Of a stretch of DNA of 64,000 nucleotides, positions 21,841-31,660 are shown piece after piece (positions within the stretch are counted from its first letter, which is position 1; each line of letters opens with the position of its first letter). The DNA comes from Lachancea mirantina (Eukaryota; Ascomycota; Saccharomycetes; Saccharomycetales; Saccharomycetaceae): positions 496,001-560,000 of the forward strand of contig LT598466.1 in NCBI GenBank assembly GCA_900074745.1. The letters are read 5' to 3'. The notes beneath the pieces were generated by a model. The model saw nothing but the letters and a program-made list of their open reading frames with translations, did not search any database and had not been told where the DNA came from. The position numbers and the translations under genes are program-made.

Positions 21841-22545
21841 TGTGGCAATCCCAATTAGTAAACCAGAGCATCAGCGGTATTTCCAATTGAAAAGCCAGAA
21901 GTGTTAGCCAAAGTCCCAATTAGGAAATCAAAGTTCCGAATTCGTCGAATCTCCTGCCTACTTTGTTCTATAGTGAATTCCATGCATGACGCGTAGCTTC
22001 TTGCGCGTCTTTATGTAATCGAAAACGAAAAAATAGCAACTTCCAGGCAGGGACCAATAGAGCAAAGGCCGTCAGGCTGCGGGGAACACAGTTGTTGGAA
22101 ACAAGCAAACGTCGCTCTTGTTCTTGTTGCCTATTACTTGTCAATCGTATATAGCACTTTATTCACAGGATATGTCATTTTCGTCTTGGTTTTCGCGATA
22201 CCGTGGGAACTCTAGATTCAACGCTCGGGTGGCCTGTTTGGTTCTTGCGAGTACGAACTAATTGGGGCCCCACTCTCACCCCTCGTGAAACAAGAAGAGA
22301 AACCGCACCATTAGTAAATTATGACATTCAGACTGTGTAAAGTCACAGGCAGCATAAAGCACCCAGACACCACTGTTTAGTCAAGGGTTAGTAAATTAGT
22401 TAAAGCAGTAATTGACTATTAATATTTAAACAGAGCACGAAAAACAAGCAAGTCAGAGAGCCTCGAAACCTTGTTGAAGACACCATAATTGGTTGTATAG
22501 ACAGTTCAATTGAGTTACTCTTTACTCACACCACATCAACGTACA
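21841..22545 (+). promoter_or_regulatory. PST2 upstream region with two Yap1-type sites and an STRE
   Basis: 705 nt with no gene. TTAGTAA, a Yap1 response element, occurs at 22311-22317 and 22388-22394, 150-235 nt before the ATG, each within the longer shared word TTAGTAAATTA. CCCCT at 22279-22283 is a stress-response core. The pattern fits oxidant-induced expression, known for Pst2-type proteins in yeast. Confidence 0.5.
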
Positions 22546-23142
22546 ATGCCAAAAGTCGCTATTGTCATCTACACCTTGTACGGACACGTTGCTGCGCTAG
22601 CTGAAGCCCAAAAAAAGGGTGTTGAAGCAGCCGGTGGTGAAGCCGATATCTTTCAAGTTCCTGAGACGCTGAGTGCAGACGTTGTCAAGGCCTTGGGCGG
22701 ACAACCAAAGCCAGATTATCCAATTGCTACTAGAGAGACTTTGGTTGAGTACGATGCCTTTTTGTTCGGTATTCCAACTCGTTTTGGTAACTTCCCAGCG
22801 CAGTGGAAGGCTTTCTGGGATGCCACAGGTGGTCTATGGGTCAAAGGTTCTTTGCATGGCAAAGTTGCAGGTGTTTTCATTTCCACGGGTACCGGCGGTG
22901 GTAACGAAGTCACCGCTGTGAACTCTTTGTCCGTTTTGGCTCACCACGGTATCATTTTCGTTCCTTTAGGTTACAAGAATGTTTTTGGGCAACTCACGAA
23001 CCTCGAAGAGGTTCATGGTGGATCTCCATGGGGTGCTGGCACCATCGCCGGCGCAGATGGCTCCAGAAAGCCATCTGCGCTCGAGTTGGAAATCAACGAA
23101 ATTCAAGGCAAGACTTTTTACGAGACGGTCCAGAAGTTCTAA
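22546..23142 (+). CDS. PST2: Flavodoxin-like NAD(P)H:quinone oxidoreductase-type protein Pst2
   Basis: WrbA-like flavoprotein that binds FMN and is thought to reduce quinones in two-electron steps, protecting from oxidative stress; yeast Pst2, Rfs1 and Ycp4 sit at eisosomes. The 198 residues equal the length of S. cerevisiae Pst2 and match it closely as I recall it: [13 protein letters not shown] (phosphate-binding loop), [36 protein letters not shown] and [12 protein letters not shown]. The start is ATG 22546; an extension upstream would begin with TTG. This gene is the single ancestor of YDR032C and YBR052C. Yap1-type sites lie upstream. Confidence 0.95.
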   Translation: MPKVAIVIYTLYGHVAALAEAQKKGVEAAGGEADIFQVPETLSADVVKALGGQPKPDYPIATRETLVEYDAFLFGIPTRFGNFPAQWKAFWDATGGLWVKGSLHGKVAGVFISTGTGGGNEVTAVNSLSVLAHHGIIFVPLGYKNVFGQLTNLEEVHGGSPWGAGTIAGADGSRKPSALELEINEIQGKTFYETVQKF

Positions 23143-23266
23143 GTTTGATTTCTTTATTTCGTTCGTGATAAAGCGCTAGGACTGTTCAACTTAATACAAC
23201 TTCAAATCGGTCGCCTGCTGACATCAGTTCGTTTACTTCGAATATATATACTTCTTCAACCTTCAA

Positions 23267-23602
23267 TTACAACTCGTTGATTGGTCTGACTCCGCTCACT
23301 TGTTTCTCTGCGCACTGCCGCATCTCTTCGAGTAGCCCCAGACAATTTTCATTGATGGTACGCGTCGCCATGTGGTCTCGAACGCATTGCTCGTAACGTG
23401 CCATCTGGGTACCACAGTTTTGCATCACTTTCTGCACACTGGGTACCTTCTCCTTTATACAAACCGCTAGATCTTTCTGTCTAAATACACATTGACTTGG
23501 GTCTTCGTGATTCTCTGAAATACATTTATGATACGCCACAAATTGCTTCGGGCAGTTTTTGGCGACGTCCTCCAGAATAAATTGATCCAAAAAGTTCGAC
23601 AT
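23267..23602 (-). CDS. MIX14: Twin CX9C mitochondrial intermembrane-space protein Mix14
   Basis: Small protein of the intermembrane space imported and oxidised by the Mia40 relay; function in respiration is unresolved in yeast. The 111 residues contain four CX9C motifs: CPKQFVAYHKC, CVFRQKDLAVC, CGTQMARYEQC and CLGLLEEMRQC. I start at ATG 23602 (MSNFLDQFILEDV), which fits the family's short N-terminus. The frame also has an ATG at 23725 that would add 41 residues with a His-rich stretch; that is possible but has no family support that I know. Orthologue of YDR031W by position between PST2 and RAD28. Confidence 0.88.
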   Translation of the reverse strand: MSNFLDQFILEDVAKNCPKQFVAYHKCISENHEDPSQCVFRQKDLAVCIKEKVPSVQKVMQNCGTQMARYEQCVRDHMATRTINENCLGLLEEMRQCAEKQVSGVRPINEL

Positions 23603-24370
23603 CTCAGATCCGGGGAGGTTAATATGACGATGATGGTGATGGTAATGCATCTGGGTTAAAGCATTTCCCTTTTCTCTCCCAATGGCCTTTTGTAAGTTTT
23701 TCAATATTCGTACTATGTGATACATCTTGGGCCTATATTAAGGGCGCAGCCGCCGAGTCCCATAGCTTTTCGTCCTTTTTAGACCTTTTAGCTATTTGTA
23801 GAATTCGCAATCGAAGTGGGCTCTATTCGGTTGAAGCCAGCTAATAGTATTCCGCATAGTATCTATAATTTTGGCAAATTGACAGCGGACTACGAATTCT
23901 TTTTGGGCGAATAAAAATGGAAACTGCTTATCCTACAAAAAGATTCCTGGCAAATCCAGCCGGTGTGATGATCTCATCGTGGTCTTTTCCTTTTTGAATT
24001 AGGCGCAGGAACAAGCACTAGCAATGCGTCAGCTGAAATACTGTAATCATAACGAGCTCCTAAATTGATTTGCAGTTTATAGCCCACAGCTGAGGGCGAA
24101 TTGATACATGTGGTGCGAAAACATATCACAATAAGAGATCTCAGTACATTTGCTGAACGGTCAGGCTCTTGATGGGCTTTCTCACGTGACTCATTTTTCT
24201 CAAATCTTACAGTGACTTACGTAACATCTTATTTTGACATGAGCCCTGTCCATGATCTGACTGATATAGGCATCGACTTTCCTGAAAGACCAGCAGACGT
24301 AAGCGCTATATTGGGAGATAATTTTTCTCAGGCATAATCCGTTCCTCATTTTCCAAGTTGAAGGCTATTT
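23603..24370. promoter_or_regulatory. Divergent promoter region of MIX14 and RAD28
   Basis: 768 nt. TCACGTGACTCA at 24182-24193 joins a Cbf1-type E-box and a perfect Gcn4 site (TGACTCA, 24187-24193) about 180 nt before RAD28. Nothing else assigned. Confidence 0.45.
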
Positions 24371-25645
24371 ATGAATAGTTTGTATCTCAAATGGCGATTA
24401 GGGCAACTTGATGACGTGAGGTTCCGTCAAGTAGTGGTGGACAGTGAACTTCAAAAATTACAAGAAGCATCTCCCGTGGCCTATTCTCACCGTAGGGCAA
24501 CGCTTCCAATTGGTGTTACGTGCCTTGCTTTGGATAGTCAGGGTCAAACGCTTTTGTCTACGGGCGAAGATGGCAGCGTTGCGCTGTGGGGTCTTGACGA
24601 GGCCAGTAGCCAAGGTGATCTCTGCAACAAGCGGCTAAATTTCATTAGAGGCGATATTGGTGAAAAGGAGGAAGACTTGTCACGGTTCCACATTGTGCCT
24701 CGAGCGTCGGAAACGTCGGCAAATGGCCGATCTCCCAAATTTCGATCCTCTGTTGTTTCGGCCAGAACCAATTCTCAAATGCATGCCGCGTCCGCGCATG
24801 ACAGACAGAGATTTCATAAGCATTCAATCTCCTCTGTTCAATGGTATGCGGCCGACAATGGACTTTTCTTCACCGGAAGCTCTGATCACAGCCTTAAGAT
24901 CTGGGATACTAACTCATTTGAAGTCGTGCATTCGTTCGATGTCGAATACCGCATCTCGCAGATCGATACGCGCGATGACCTCATTGCAGTAGCCAGCGAG
25001 AACTCGCACCCAAGGCTCGTTGACTTGAAATCCATGAGTGCAGCCATTACGCTTGGTGTGAGAACGAAGGGAATGCGATCTGGTATCAACACCGCTAAAT
25101 TCTCTCGCGGTTCACAGCTGCTGGTTGCAACCGGCGACGATAGTGGTCAGGTCCGCGTGTGGGACTTACGGAAAAGTAATCAAGTGGTTTGCGATGTGAT
25201 CGAGCAGGATTCAATGGTTAAACCGCATGCGCAATGTTGCAACGACATTTGTTGGAATCCAGAGGGCAATTCTCAACTTATAACGACCGGAAACGACGGT
25301 AAATGCAAACTTTGGTCTATCTTGTCAGGCCGAAGCAGACTCGAGCGTCAGTTGGGCACCACAGATCCACACAGAAATCGGTTTCGGCGGCGCACATCAC
25401 AATACTTGATGTGGCACGACCGTTACGTATTTTGGAACAGTGATTATGGGGAGATCTTAGTTCTACAGAGTGACGACGGAAAATTAAGAGGTTCATTCGA
25501 CTATCCGCTAGGCGGTACGCAAAAGGTCGTGAGCCCGCGGTTCCAAAGCATGGCACTACAGTCAAACTTAAGTAATGGTCTGGGAATGAGACTTTTTGCA
25601 GGCACTGATCATCATCATGGCAAGATTTTGGAATTCAAAGTTTAG
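24371..25645 (+). CDS. RAD28: WD40 protein Rad28 (Cockayne syndrome A homologue)
   Basis: WD-repeat protein related to human CSA, implicated in transcription-linked repair. 424 residues (506 in S. cerevisiae). WD-type repeats are visible: LSTGEDGSVALWGL, FFTGSSDHSLKIWDTN, VATGDDSGQVRVWDLRK and ITTGNDGKCKLWSI, with degenerate blades between. The first helix MNSLYLKWRLGQL before the propeller is like that of CSA proteins. Its place between MIX14 and REG1 equals YDR030C. Divergent from MIX14. Confidence 0.87.
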   Translation: MNSLYLKWRLGQLDDVRFRQVVVDSELQKLQEASPVAYSHRRATLPIGVTCLALDSQGQTLLSTGEDGSVALWGLDEASSQGDLCNKRLNFIRGDIGEKEEDLSRFHIVPRASETSANGRSPKFRSSVVSARTNSQMHAASAHDRQRFHKHSISSVQWYAADNGLFFTGSSDHSLKIWDTNSFEVVHSFDVEYRISQIDTRDDLIAVASENSHPRLVDLKSMSAAITLGVRTKGMRSGINTAKFSRGSQLLVATGDDSGQVRVWDLRKSNQVVCDVIEQDSMVKPHAQCCNDICWNPEGNSQLITTGNDGKCKLWSILSGRSRLERQLGTTDPHRNRFRRRTSQYLMWHDRYVFWNSDYGEILVLQSDDGKLRGSFDYPLGGTQKVVSPRFQSMALQSNLSNGLGMRLFAGTDHHHGKILEFKV

Positions 25646-26143
25646 CCAAAAGATTTGAACGCCTCTGAAAGGCTCCAAAAGGCTCCAAATCGATTATAGA
25701 GATCATACTCAACGTTTATCAAAAACCTATGTTGTTCTGAACGAAATTCCTCTTAGTTGTTCTCACCTGAGGGCCGAATTCGCTTACGTTTCCTCTGGTG
25801 TCTTGGTCAACGCCGGTGGACGTTTTCCACGCGCTAACGATCGTTTATCTGTCTTACTCGGTTTTATGGTGTCCGTCGTTTTTCGATACCTCGTGTCTTA
25901 ATTTCACCTGGTGTTCCTTACTCGGGCTCCGTAAGATCTTTAGAAAAATTTAAATGAAATGTTCACTACCCCTTTGAACTGCCATTAGAGCACAAGTACT
26001 CCATCGAGTAAATAGCTCGTTGAAGGAGTGAATTAAGATACCATTTGAGATTTTAAAGGCCAGGTGAATAAAGGTGACCCATTTAAACAGACTTGAATCT
26101 GTAAAGACACTCTTTTTTTAGCTCTCTTTACGGCTGGCGCAAG
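25646..26143. other. Spacer upstream of REG1, no gene seen
   Basis: 498 nt between tandem genes. Contains short direct repeats of AGGCTCCAAA near 25670-25690 and no ORF worth calling. Confidence 0.5.
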
Positions 26144-28675
26144 ATGTCAAAGAAATTGGCGGAGTATTTCAGCAAAGGCTCGGAGCAGCAGCAGCCGAGC
26201 GTTGAAACCGAGCGCGATCATGAAGAGGAGGATGATATGGGGCCATCTGTGTCGATGGCGGTGCAAGCGGATGACGATGAGCAATTTCACAAGTCAACTT
26301 TTAATCTGAAGCGAACGCGGTCGATGGGACTTTTGGATGAGTATATTGACCCGACCAAGAAACTGATGGACAGGGGCGAGAATGAGGATGAGGTAGATGT
26401 GGGAGTAGATGCTGAAAGCTCAGGGTTGGAAACGGGACGACCTTCGGAGTCGACCTCTCCACCCGTTCCAGATACGGACAACTATTTGGTTCCTCACGAC
26501 GACAACGATTTAGTCATCGAACCACAACGGCACGTAGACTATCTTTCGCACAAATGGGAAGAAAACGAGATATCGCAATCGTGGAAATACATCATATTGA
26601 AGAAAAAGAAGAAAGACGAAGATTTGGTCAATGCGGCCCGACTTGAGAACGCTTCGTGGCGTACTTGGGCAAAAGCCCGCAATAATTTGAAGACTGTGAC
26701 TCCTGAGGCAGTTAACTGGTCCAAGGATTCGGATGTTACGTGGCTTTACGGTCCCATTCTGCGGCCGAAGGAAGGTTCTTCTATCATGTCCGATGGCGAG
26801 TGCGGGTACGGCTCGGACGACGAAACTTCGAAGCGGATGACGAAGAGCAAGCCAAAGAAGCAGAAAGGTCCCAAGCCCATTTTAAAGAAAAGAAGCGTCT
26901 CCGAGATAATAAAGGAGAACTCTTTATGGAGGCTTAATGTAGCGAGGCAACATAGGAAGCAACTGGGCAATACTTCACCCGTGATGGATGGTTATGGCGG
27001 GAATTATGCGCCCGATGATTATGATGCCCTTGCTGATAAGGTCAACGCACAATACTACCGCTCGGCGCCGGACGCCAATCGTGGATTTCACACCACTTTG
27101 CACACACAGGATGACATTTCGCCTTCACCAGAAACATACTCGACCTCGCATTTTGAAGACATGCCTACCGAGACTCTTCCAGCCTCAATTCTTTCAACAG
27201 CAGCAGGCAAAAACAGCAAAAGTTCTGAACACAGGGATAGACATATTCATTTTAGCGACCGAGTGGAACAGTGTATGGCATTAAACGCTCAACACCGCGA
27301 TGCCGATGTTGACGAACACGAGAGAGACTATGACAGTGATCCAGGAAACGAGTATTTTGGAGATAATCACAGAAAACTTTCAACTGGTAGAGACCAAAAT
27401 TTGTACCATGTTCACTCGGACGATGAGCCTGAAAGTTCTTCTTCTGAAGATGAGGAGGCAGGACTTTTCATTAGTGCACGGTTTGCAAGGAAAAATGAGG
27501 GTGTTCACTCTCCATCCGAGCATTCATCGATTGGATCTACAACTTCCAAACATAATGAAATTCCTCCTATTATAAAGCTACTACCGTCTACCACCTTAAA
27601 CTATGGGTCTGATGACGAAGATTACGAAGATGACGAAGACAGCTACTATGGTAGAAATGCTGTTTCCCACAACGTTAATACGTTTAGGGGCTATGATTAC
27701 CTTTACGACTACAACTCGGTGTACACTGGGGATACTTCCAATTTTATGGCTGTTAACAACTGCGATATGGTTGATGTTCCGGAGGGCTTGCAAACACCAG
27801 TTGATGAAGATCACCATCATGATGATGCGGGGCTACCTCAAACAACGCAGCGGGTTGCTAGGGGAGGTTTTTCTTTCGATGATGATAGTGATTCCTATAA
27901 TTCAAACGATGATTCGCAATTCATTGAGAACTCTCAAACAGGGGCAAGCGATGATGAGACCGATTTGGCATTGAGGCGTACTTCGTCGATAGGAAAAGGC
28001 AGCAACTCTTCACTACATGGCCTGCCATCTTCGACAGCTCCTGTTTCCAGTACACATAGTTTTGTCACAGGCAAACCGCTTGAGCAGCCAGTTCAGCAAC
28101 ATCAGTCCCCGCAGCAGCACCTGCAGCAATCACAAAAGCAGGAACCGCTTGCTGCAGGAAATTCGAGAAAAAAAACCAAAAGTTTTATCCTGAACTCTGA
28201 GTCAGATTCTGATTCTGCTGAGGACGAAAACGCGTCGGACGTTGTTTTTGAACCAGCAGACATGGCCACCAATCAAAATGGACACACGGCAACCTCCGCC
28301 ACGTACGATAATCAGTGCATGATACCAACTCAAGGCACCTCAATCACATCAATGTCGAAGTCTCCAAGGCTAGCGGCCGAATCTCCTGTTAATCGCGTCA
28401 TGAGCTCCGGGAACTCCCACGCATCCCTTTCAGACGTTGCTATAGCGGGTTATATCTCCCCAAGGAGCGAATCAATGCAATCGGTGGTGGCCAAGGAAAA
28501 AATGGTTGACGGTACTCCTTCGCCGGATGTGGAACATATGAACAAAAACTTAGAGAATTGGCATATTGGACATCACAAAGACGACGGCGATGCAAAAGAT
28601 AGTGATGAAAGTTTGCATAAGATGATGTCCTCGGCTCGGGAACTCGCAAGTAAATATTTACATTCGTGGAAGTAG
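26144..28675 (+). CDS. REG1: Regulatory subunit of PP1 phosphatase Glc7 in glucose repression (Reg1)
   Basis: Targets the Glc7 phosphatase to Snf1 and other proteins, and so maintains glucose repression. The 843-residue protein (1014 in S. cerevisiae Reg1, 338 in Reg2) is largely acidic and disordered with Ser/Asp/Glu and Gln/His stretches. The PP1-docking motif RHIHF stands at 366-370 within the conserved context HIHFSDRVEQC, the hallmark of Reg1/Reg2. Another conserved segment is LDEYIDPTKK near residue 64-73 and WRTWAKARNNL near 171-181. It represents the single ancestor of YDR028C and YBR050C. Tandem with RAD28 and VPS54, as on chromosome IV. Confidence 0.93.
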   Translation: MSKKLAEYFSKGSEQQQPSVETERDHEEEDDMGPSVSMAVQADDDEQFHKSTFNLKRTRSMGLLDEYIDPTKKLMDRGENEDEVDVGVDAESSGLETGRPSESTSPPVPDTDNYLVPHDDNDLVIEPQRHVDYLSHKWEENEISQSWKYIILKKKKKDEDLVNAARLENASWRTWAKARNNLKTVTPEAVNWSKDSDVTWLYGPILRPKEGSSIMSDGECGYGSDDETSKRMTKSKPKKQKGPKPILKKRSVSEIIKENSLWRLNVARQHRKQLGNTSPVMDGYGGNYAPDDYDALADKVNAQYYRSAPDANRGFHTTLHTQDDISPSPETYSTSHFEDMPTETLPASILSTAAGKNSKSSEHRDRHIHFSDRVEQCMALNAQHRDADVDEHERDYDSDPGNEYFGDNHRKLSTGRDQNLYHVHSDDEPESSSSEDEEAGLFISARFARKNEGVHSPSEHSSIGSTTSKHNEIPPIIKLLPSTTLNYGSDDEDYEDDEDSYYGRNAVSHNVNTFRGYDYLYDYNSVYTGDTSNFMAVNNCDMVDVPEGLQTPVDEDHHHDDAGLPQTTQRVARGGFSFDDDSDSYNSNDDSQFIENSQTGASDDETDLALRRTSSIGKGSNSSLHGLPSSTAPVSSTHSFVTGKPLEQPVQQHQSPQQHLQQSQKQEPLAAGNSRKKTKSFILNSESDSDSAEDENASDVVFEPADMATNQNGHTATSATYDNQCMIPTQGTSITSMSKSPRLAAESPVNRVMSSGNSHASLSDVAIAGYISPRSESMQSVVAKEKMVDGTPSPDVEHMNKNLENWHIGHHKDDGDAKDSDESLHKMMSSARELASKYLHSWK

Positions 28676-28960
28676 TAGGTGTGCCGCTGCAACACCCACT
28701 GCTTATCGATCATTGTTTAGGAAAAGACACGGTACTCAATGAAAAATATTTTAACGACCTGTAAGACAGCGTAACGCAGTGATCCTGAAGATCTGAAGAA
28801 TCTTCGAGAACGATTATCAAGAAGGGCTTTCGGGGTTGAGTGGAGTTTCTCTAGTTGATTTACGTACTCAATGATATCACCATAATAAAGCAGAGGTATC
28901 GATCATGGAAGGGGAACAAATCGAACCTATAGAAGCGTAGCAGTTTGTACAGAACCTATA

Positions 28961-31660
28961 ATGTCTAGGCGACAAGATGCTATCGCTTCCAATCCTTTAC
29001 CTGCAAGATCTGGAAGACAAACACTCCCTGATAGATCACCTGTGCTGACGAAACAGTTTCAATTCACAAAGAAACCACCAATTACACCAAGTCCTCCGGC
29101 TGAGGAAAGTTCGTCTCTCAATGACGACTTAATGAGTGTTAACAGTGGGTTTTACAAAGGAGATGGTCTCATTTCGCACTCAGGAGGTCTAAGTGTCGAT
29201 AGTTCGTCATATCGGCGGAGTTTCGAATCTTCGTCTGCGTGGGGCAGATCAGGGCGCGGGCTTATTAGCATTGACGACCACAGTGGAAGCCTGGATTTTT
29301 CGCCACTGGGTAACAATTCGATTTATGAGATTGTCATGAATACCAGGAGGAAGAATTGGCTAGGTCGTCCAAGTGTAGAAGATATTCCACCAGTGACGCT
29401 CAGTAAGAACGGACTTCAAAATGATTGGAAATCCAAAATTGATTCCCATATCGGCGTGCTTTCGCAAGAGTATGACGTTTTCCAGAAATTCAACAATTTG
29501 CAAGCTGTCAAAGGATTTGGGCAACTTTCACTTGGACGAATATATCAATCGGATGAAGATCAAGTGCCCGTGGCCGAAGAAGATGCAGCTCGTGGTCTTC
29601 AGATATACACAAAGGATGTAAAGCAACAGATGCATCAGGTTCCGGACTTTTATTTCCAAGATGGCTTTCGATTAGATGATACGAGAACTTTCAGTAAAGT
29701 TTTGGACGACGCCGATTTACAAGTGGACTTTTTCCGCTCCTTTTCGAGTGAGGAAAGAGACAATGCGCATGAGGATTTGCAGGACAAGCTGAATTCATAT
29801 CTGGACGACATCGAAAATTTACTGGTGTCTGAAATTTCGAGCTCTTCTCATAAATTTTTCTACGCCCTTGAAGATGTTGATAAAATCGAGGACATGGCTT
29901 CGGAATCACTGAAGAAGTTGGATGAATTGTCATCGAAGCTCCAAAACCATGATGAGAAAAAAGTACGGCGACGAATCAATTTGCTTAGACAAATGATCAA
30001 AAGGAAAAATATCGAAAAACTCGAACAGGGCCTTTTACAGATCAAGAAAATCACGGAATTAACAGAAGATTGTAAGAGGAAATACGAGGATCAAAAACTT
30101 GATGATTGTTTGGATGATGTGGACCATATCGAGCGGCTGATAGTCGGTGATGATACCGATCCCGTCGTTGAAGCGATAAGCAAAGAATGGCCTTACAAAT
30201 TACTAGATTTGAAATCCGTCCCTGCGATCTCTCATGTTCGCGAATATCTCACGAATCTTACCATAGAACTGGGCGGTATGTTTGCTCTCAACTTGTGTGA
30301 TTTACTCTTGAATGATGTTCGAAGGTGTTCAAATTCATGTGACGTTGATCAATTTCTTCAACGGCCAAATAAAAACGGGCCGTCTCCAAAACAGGAACTG
30401 GACACAAATCTCACAGAGGAGCTCAAGAGACATATAACACAATTGGCTCGTTGTGACGAGTTGGCAAGTGCGCTTCAGTTGTTTAGAGAAAAGTTCATGG
30501 CTGAACTCAAAGGCATAGTAAAACAGCATCTACCTCAAGAAGGCGAATGTGAAGATCCTGACAAATCTATTGATTCGAGAAGCGCTGCCACTGGGTCGAA
30601 GCTTTCTCGGCTGATTAAAAATCAAACTCCAAAAGAGTTCCAAGAAATGCTCGTGAACGTTTTCGCTCGCGAAGTTGAGGCGCTCAAAAGACTTTCCAAA
30701 CAGCAAAAAGTGCTTTTGGATTTGTCTTTGGGTGTCTCTTTGAGCCAGATGTCTGCGAGTGACGGTCAGGACTCCAGTGAACAGCATGACATGATTATGC
30801 AATTAGATATCACGAAGGGCATACACGAAGGGATTCGTGTGATTCAATTGAGAATGGGGAAGATTATTTCGGTACGAAGGGATGTGAATGCTAGGCTGCG
30901 GTATGACCACTTTTTAGATCTCTACAATGTGTGTGGCCATTTTGTTCACGAGTGCGAATCGATAACAGGTGAATTTTTGACCAAATATCTGACAGATGTC
31001 TTAACAATGCAGATAAAAAACTATTCCGTCGTTTTAAACTCAACGTGCATAGGTTCTATCAAGAGCTCGATTGAGAAAGAGCATTGGACTCCGTTCATAG
31101 TTCCTGCCGAACTTCAACGAGACGTCAACGATATTGTGTCCTCTGCAGAGTTTGATCCAGCGCCATGGACAAGTTTGTCAAGTAAAGTAACGGAAACAAC
31201 AGACACCAATGAAAACTCAAACAATCAAAAAGGGCATAAAAAATCTGTTGTTGTTAGTGATAAGACGTTCGTGGCTAGTGAATCGCTTCTGGCCGCACTT
31301 CGACAAGTTAAATCAATACTTGTGCTCTCAATAAATCTGCCCTCTGCATTTCTGGCCACGTTTGAGAGAATGTGTTACGATCTTTTGAGGTACTTTAACA
31401 CGAGTGCAATGTCTACCGTGTCACTCGACCAGGATCCAGGTCACATCTCGAAAGCTGGGAAAAATTTGAGCATAATGGGCGAGTCATTGGACTGCCTGGC
31501 GGAGCTGACTACATATGTGCAGGGATTCTATACGCGCCTTGGTGATAATTCTAAAGATTTCCAACCTCTGAAACCCTCACAGTACTCAGAGCTTTACCAG
31601 CTGTTCCAGTCTTCCTCAGATAAGCTCTATCAAGCACACGCGCCGCCACCCCCCATCTAA
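28961..31660 (+). CDS. VPS54: GARP complex subunit Vps54
   Basis: Subunit of the GARP tether (Vps51-Vps52-Vps53-Vps54), which captures endosome-derived vesicles at the late Golgi. 899 residues (889 in S. cerevisiae). A Ser-rich N-terminal 120 residues is followed by coiled-coil segments (about 270-400, including KLDELSSKLQNHDEK), then the helical body and the Vps54 C-terminal domain, here ending YSELYQLFQSSSDKLY and a proline tail. Start at ATG 28961. Position equals YDR027C. The first 284 nt upstream hold only the promoter. Confidence 0.92.
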   Translation: MSRRQDAIASNPLPARSGRQTLPDRSPVLTKQFQFTKKPPITPSPPAEESSSLNDDLMSVNSGFYKGDGLISHSGGLSVDSSSYRRSFESSSAWGRSGRGLISIDDHSGSLDFSPLGNNSIYEIVMNTRRKNWLGRPSVEDIPPVTLSKNGLQNDWKSKIDSHIGVLSQEYDVFQKFNNLQAVKGFGQLSLGRIYQSDEDQVPVAEEDAARGLQIYTKDVKQQMHQVPDFYFQDGFRLDDTRTFSKVLDDADLQVDFFRSFSSEERDNAHEDLQDKLNSYLDDIENLLVSEISSSSHKFFYALEDVDKIEDMASESLKKLDELSSKLQNHDEKKVRRRINLLRQMIKRKNIEKLEQGLLQIKKITELTEDCKRKYEDQKLDDCLDDVDHIERLIVGDDTDPVVEAISKEWPYKLLDLKSVPAISHVREYLTNLTIELGGMFALNLCDLLLNDVRRCSNSCDVDQFLQRPNKNGPSPKQELDTNLTEELKRHITQLARCDELASALQLFREKFMAELKGIVKQHLPQEGECEDPDKSIDSRSAATGSKLSRLIKNQTPKEFQEMLVNVFAREVEALKRLSKQQKVLLDLSLGVSLSQMSASDGQDSSEQHDMIMQLDITKGIHEGIRVIQLRMGKIISVRRDVNARLRYDHFLDLYNVCGHFVHECESITGEFLTKYLTDVLTMQIKNYSVVLNSTCIGSIKSSIEKEHWTPFIVPAELQRDVNDIVSSAEFDPAPWTSLSSKVTETTDTNENSNNQKGHKKSVVVSDKTFVASESLLAALRQVKSILVLSINLPSAFLATFERMCYDLLRYFNTSAMSTVSLDQDPGHISKAGKNLSIMGESLDCLAELTTYVQGFYTRLGDNSKDFQPLKPSQYSELYQLFQSSSDKLYQAHAPPPPI

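Noticed and set aside
23603-23725. 41-residue N-terminal extension of Mix14
   Set aside because: The family is short and begins near the first CX9C motif; the His-rich extension looks like upstream leader, although the ATG at 23725 cannot be fully excluded.
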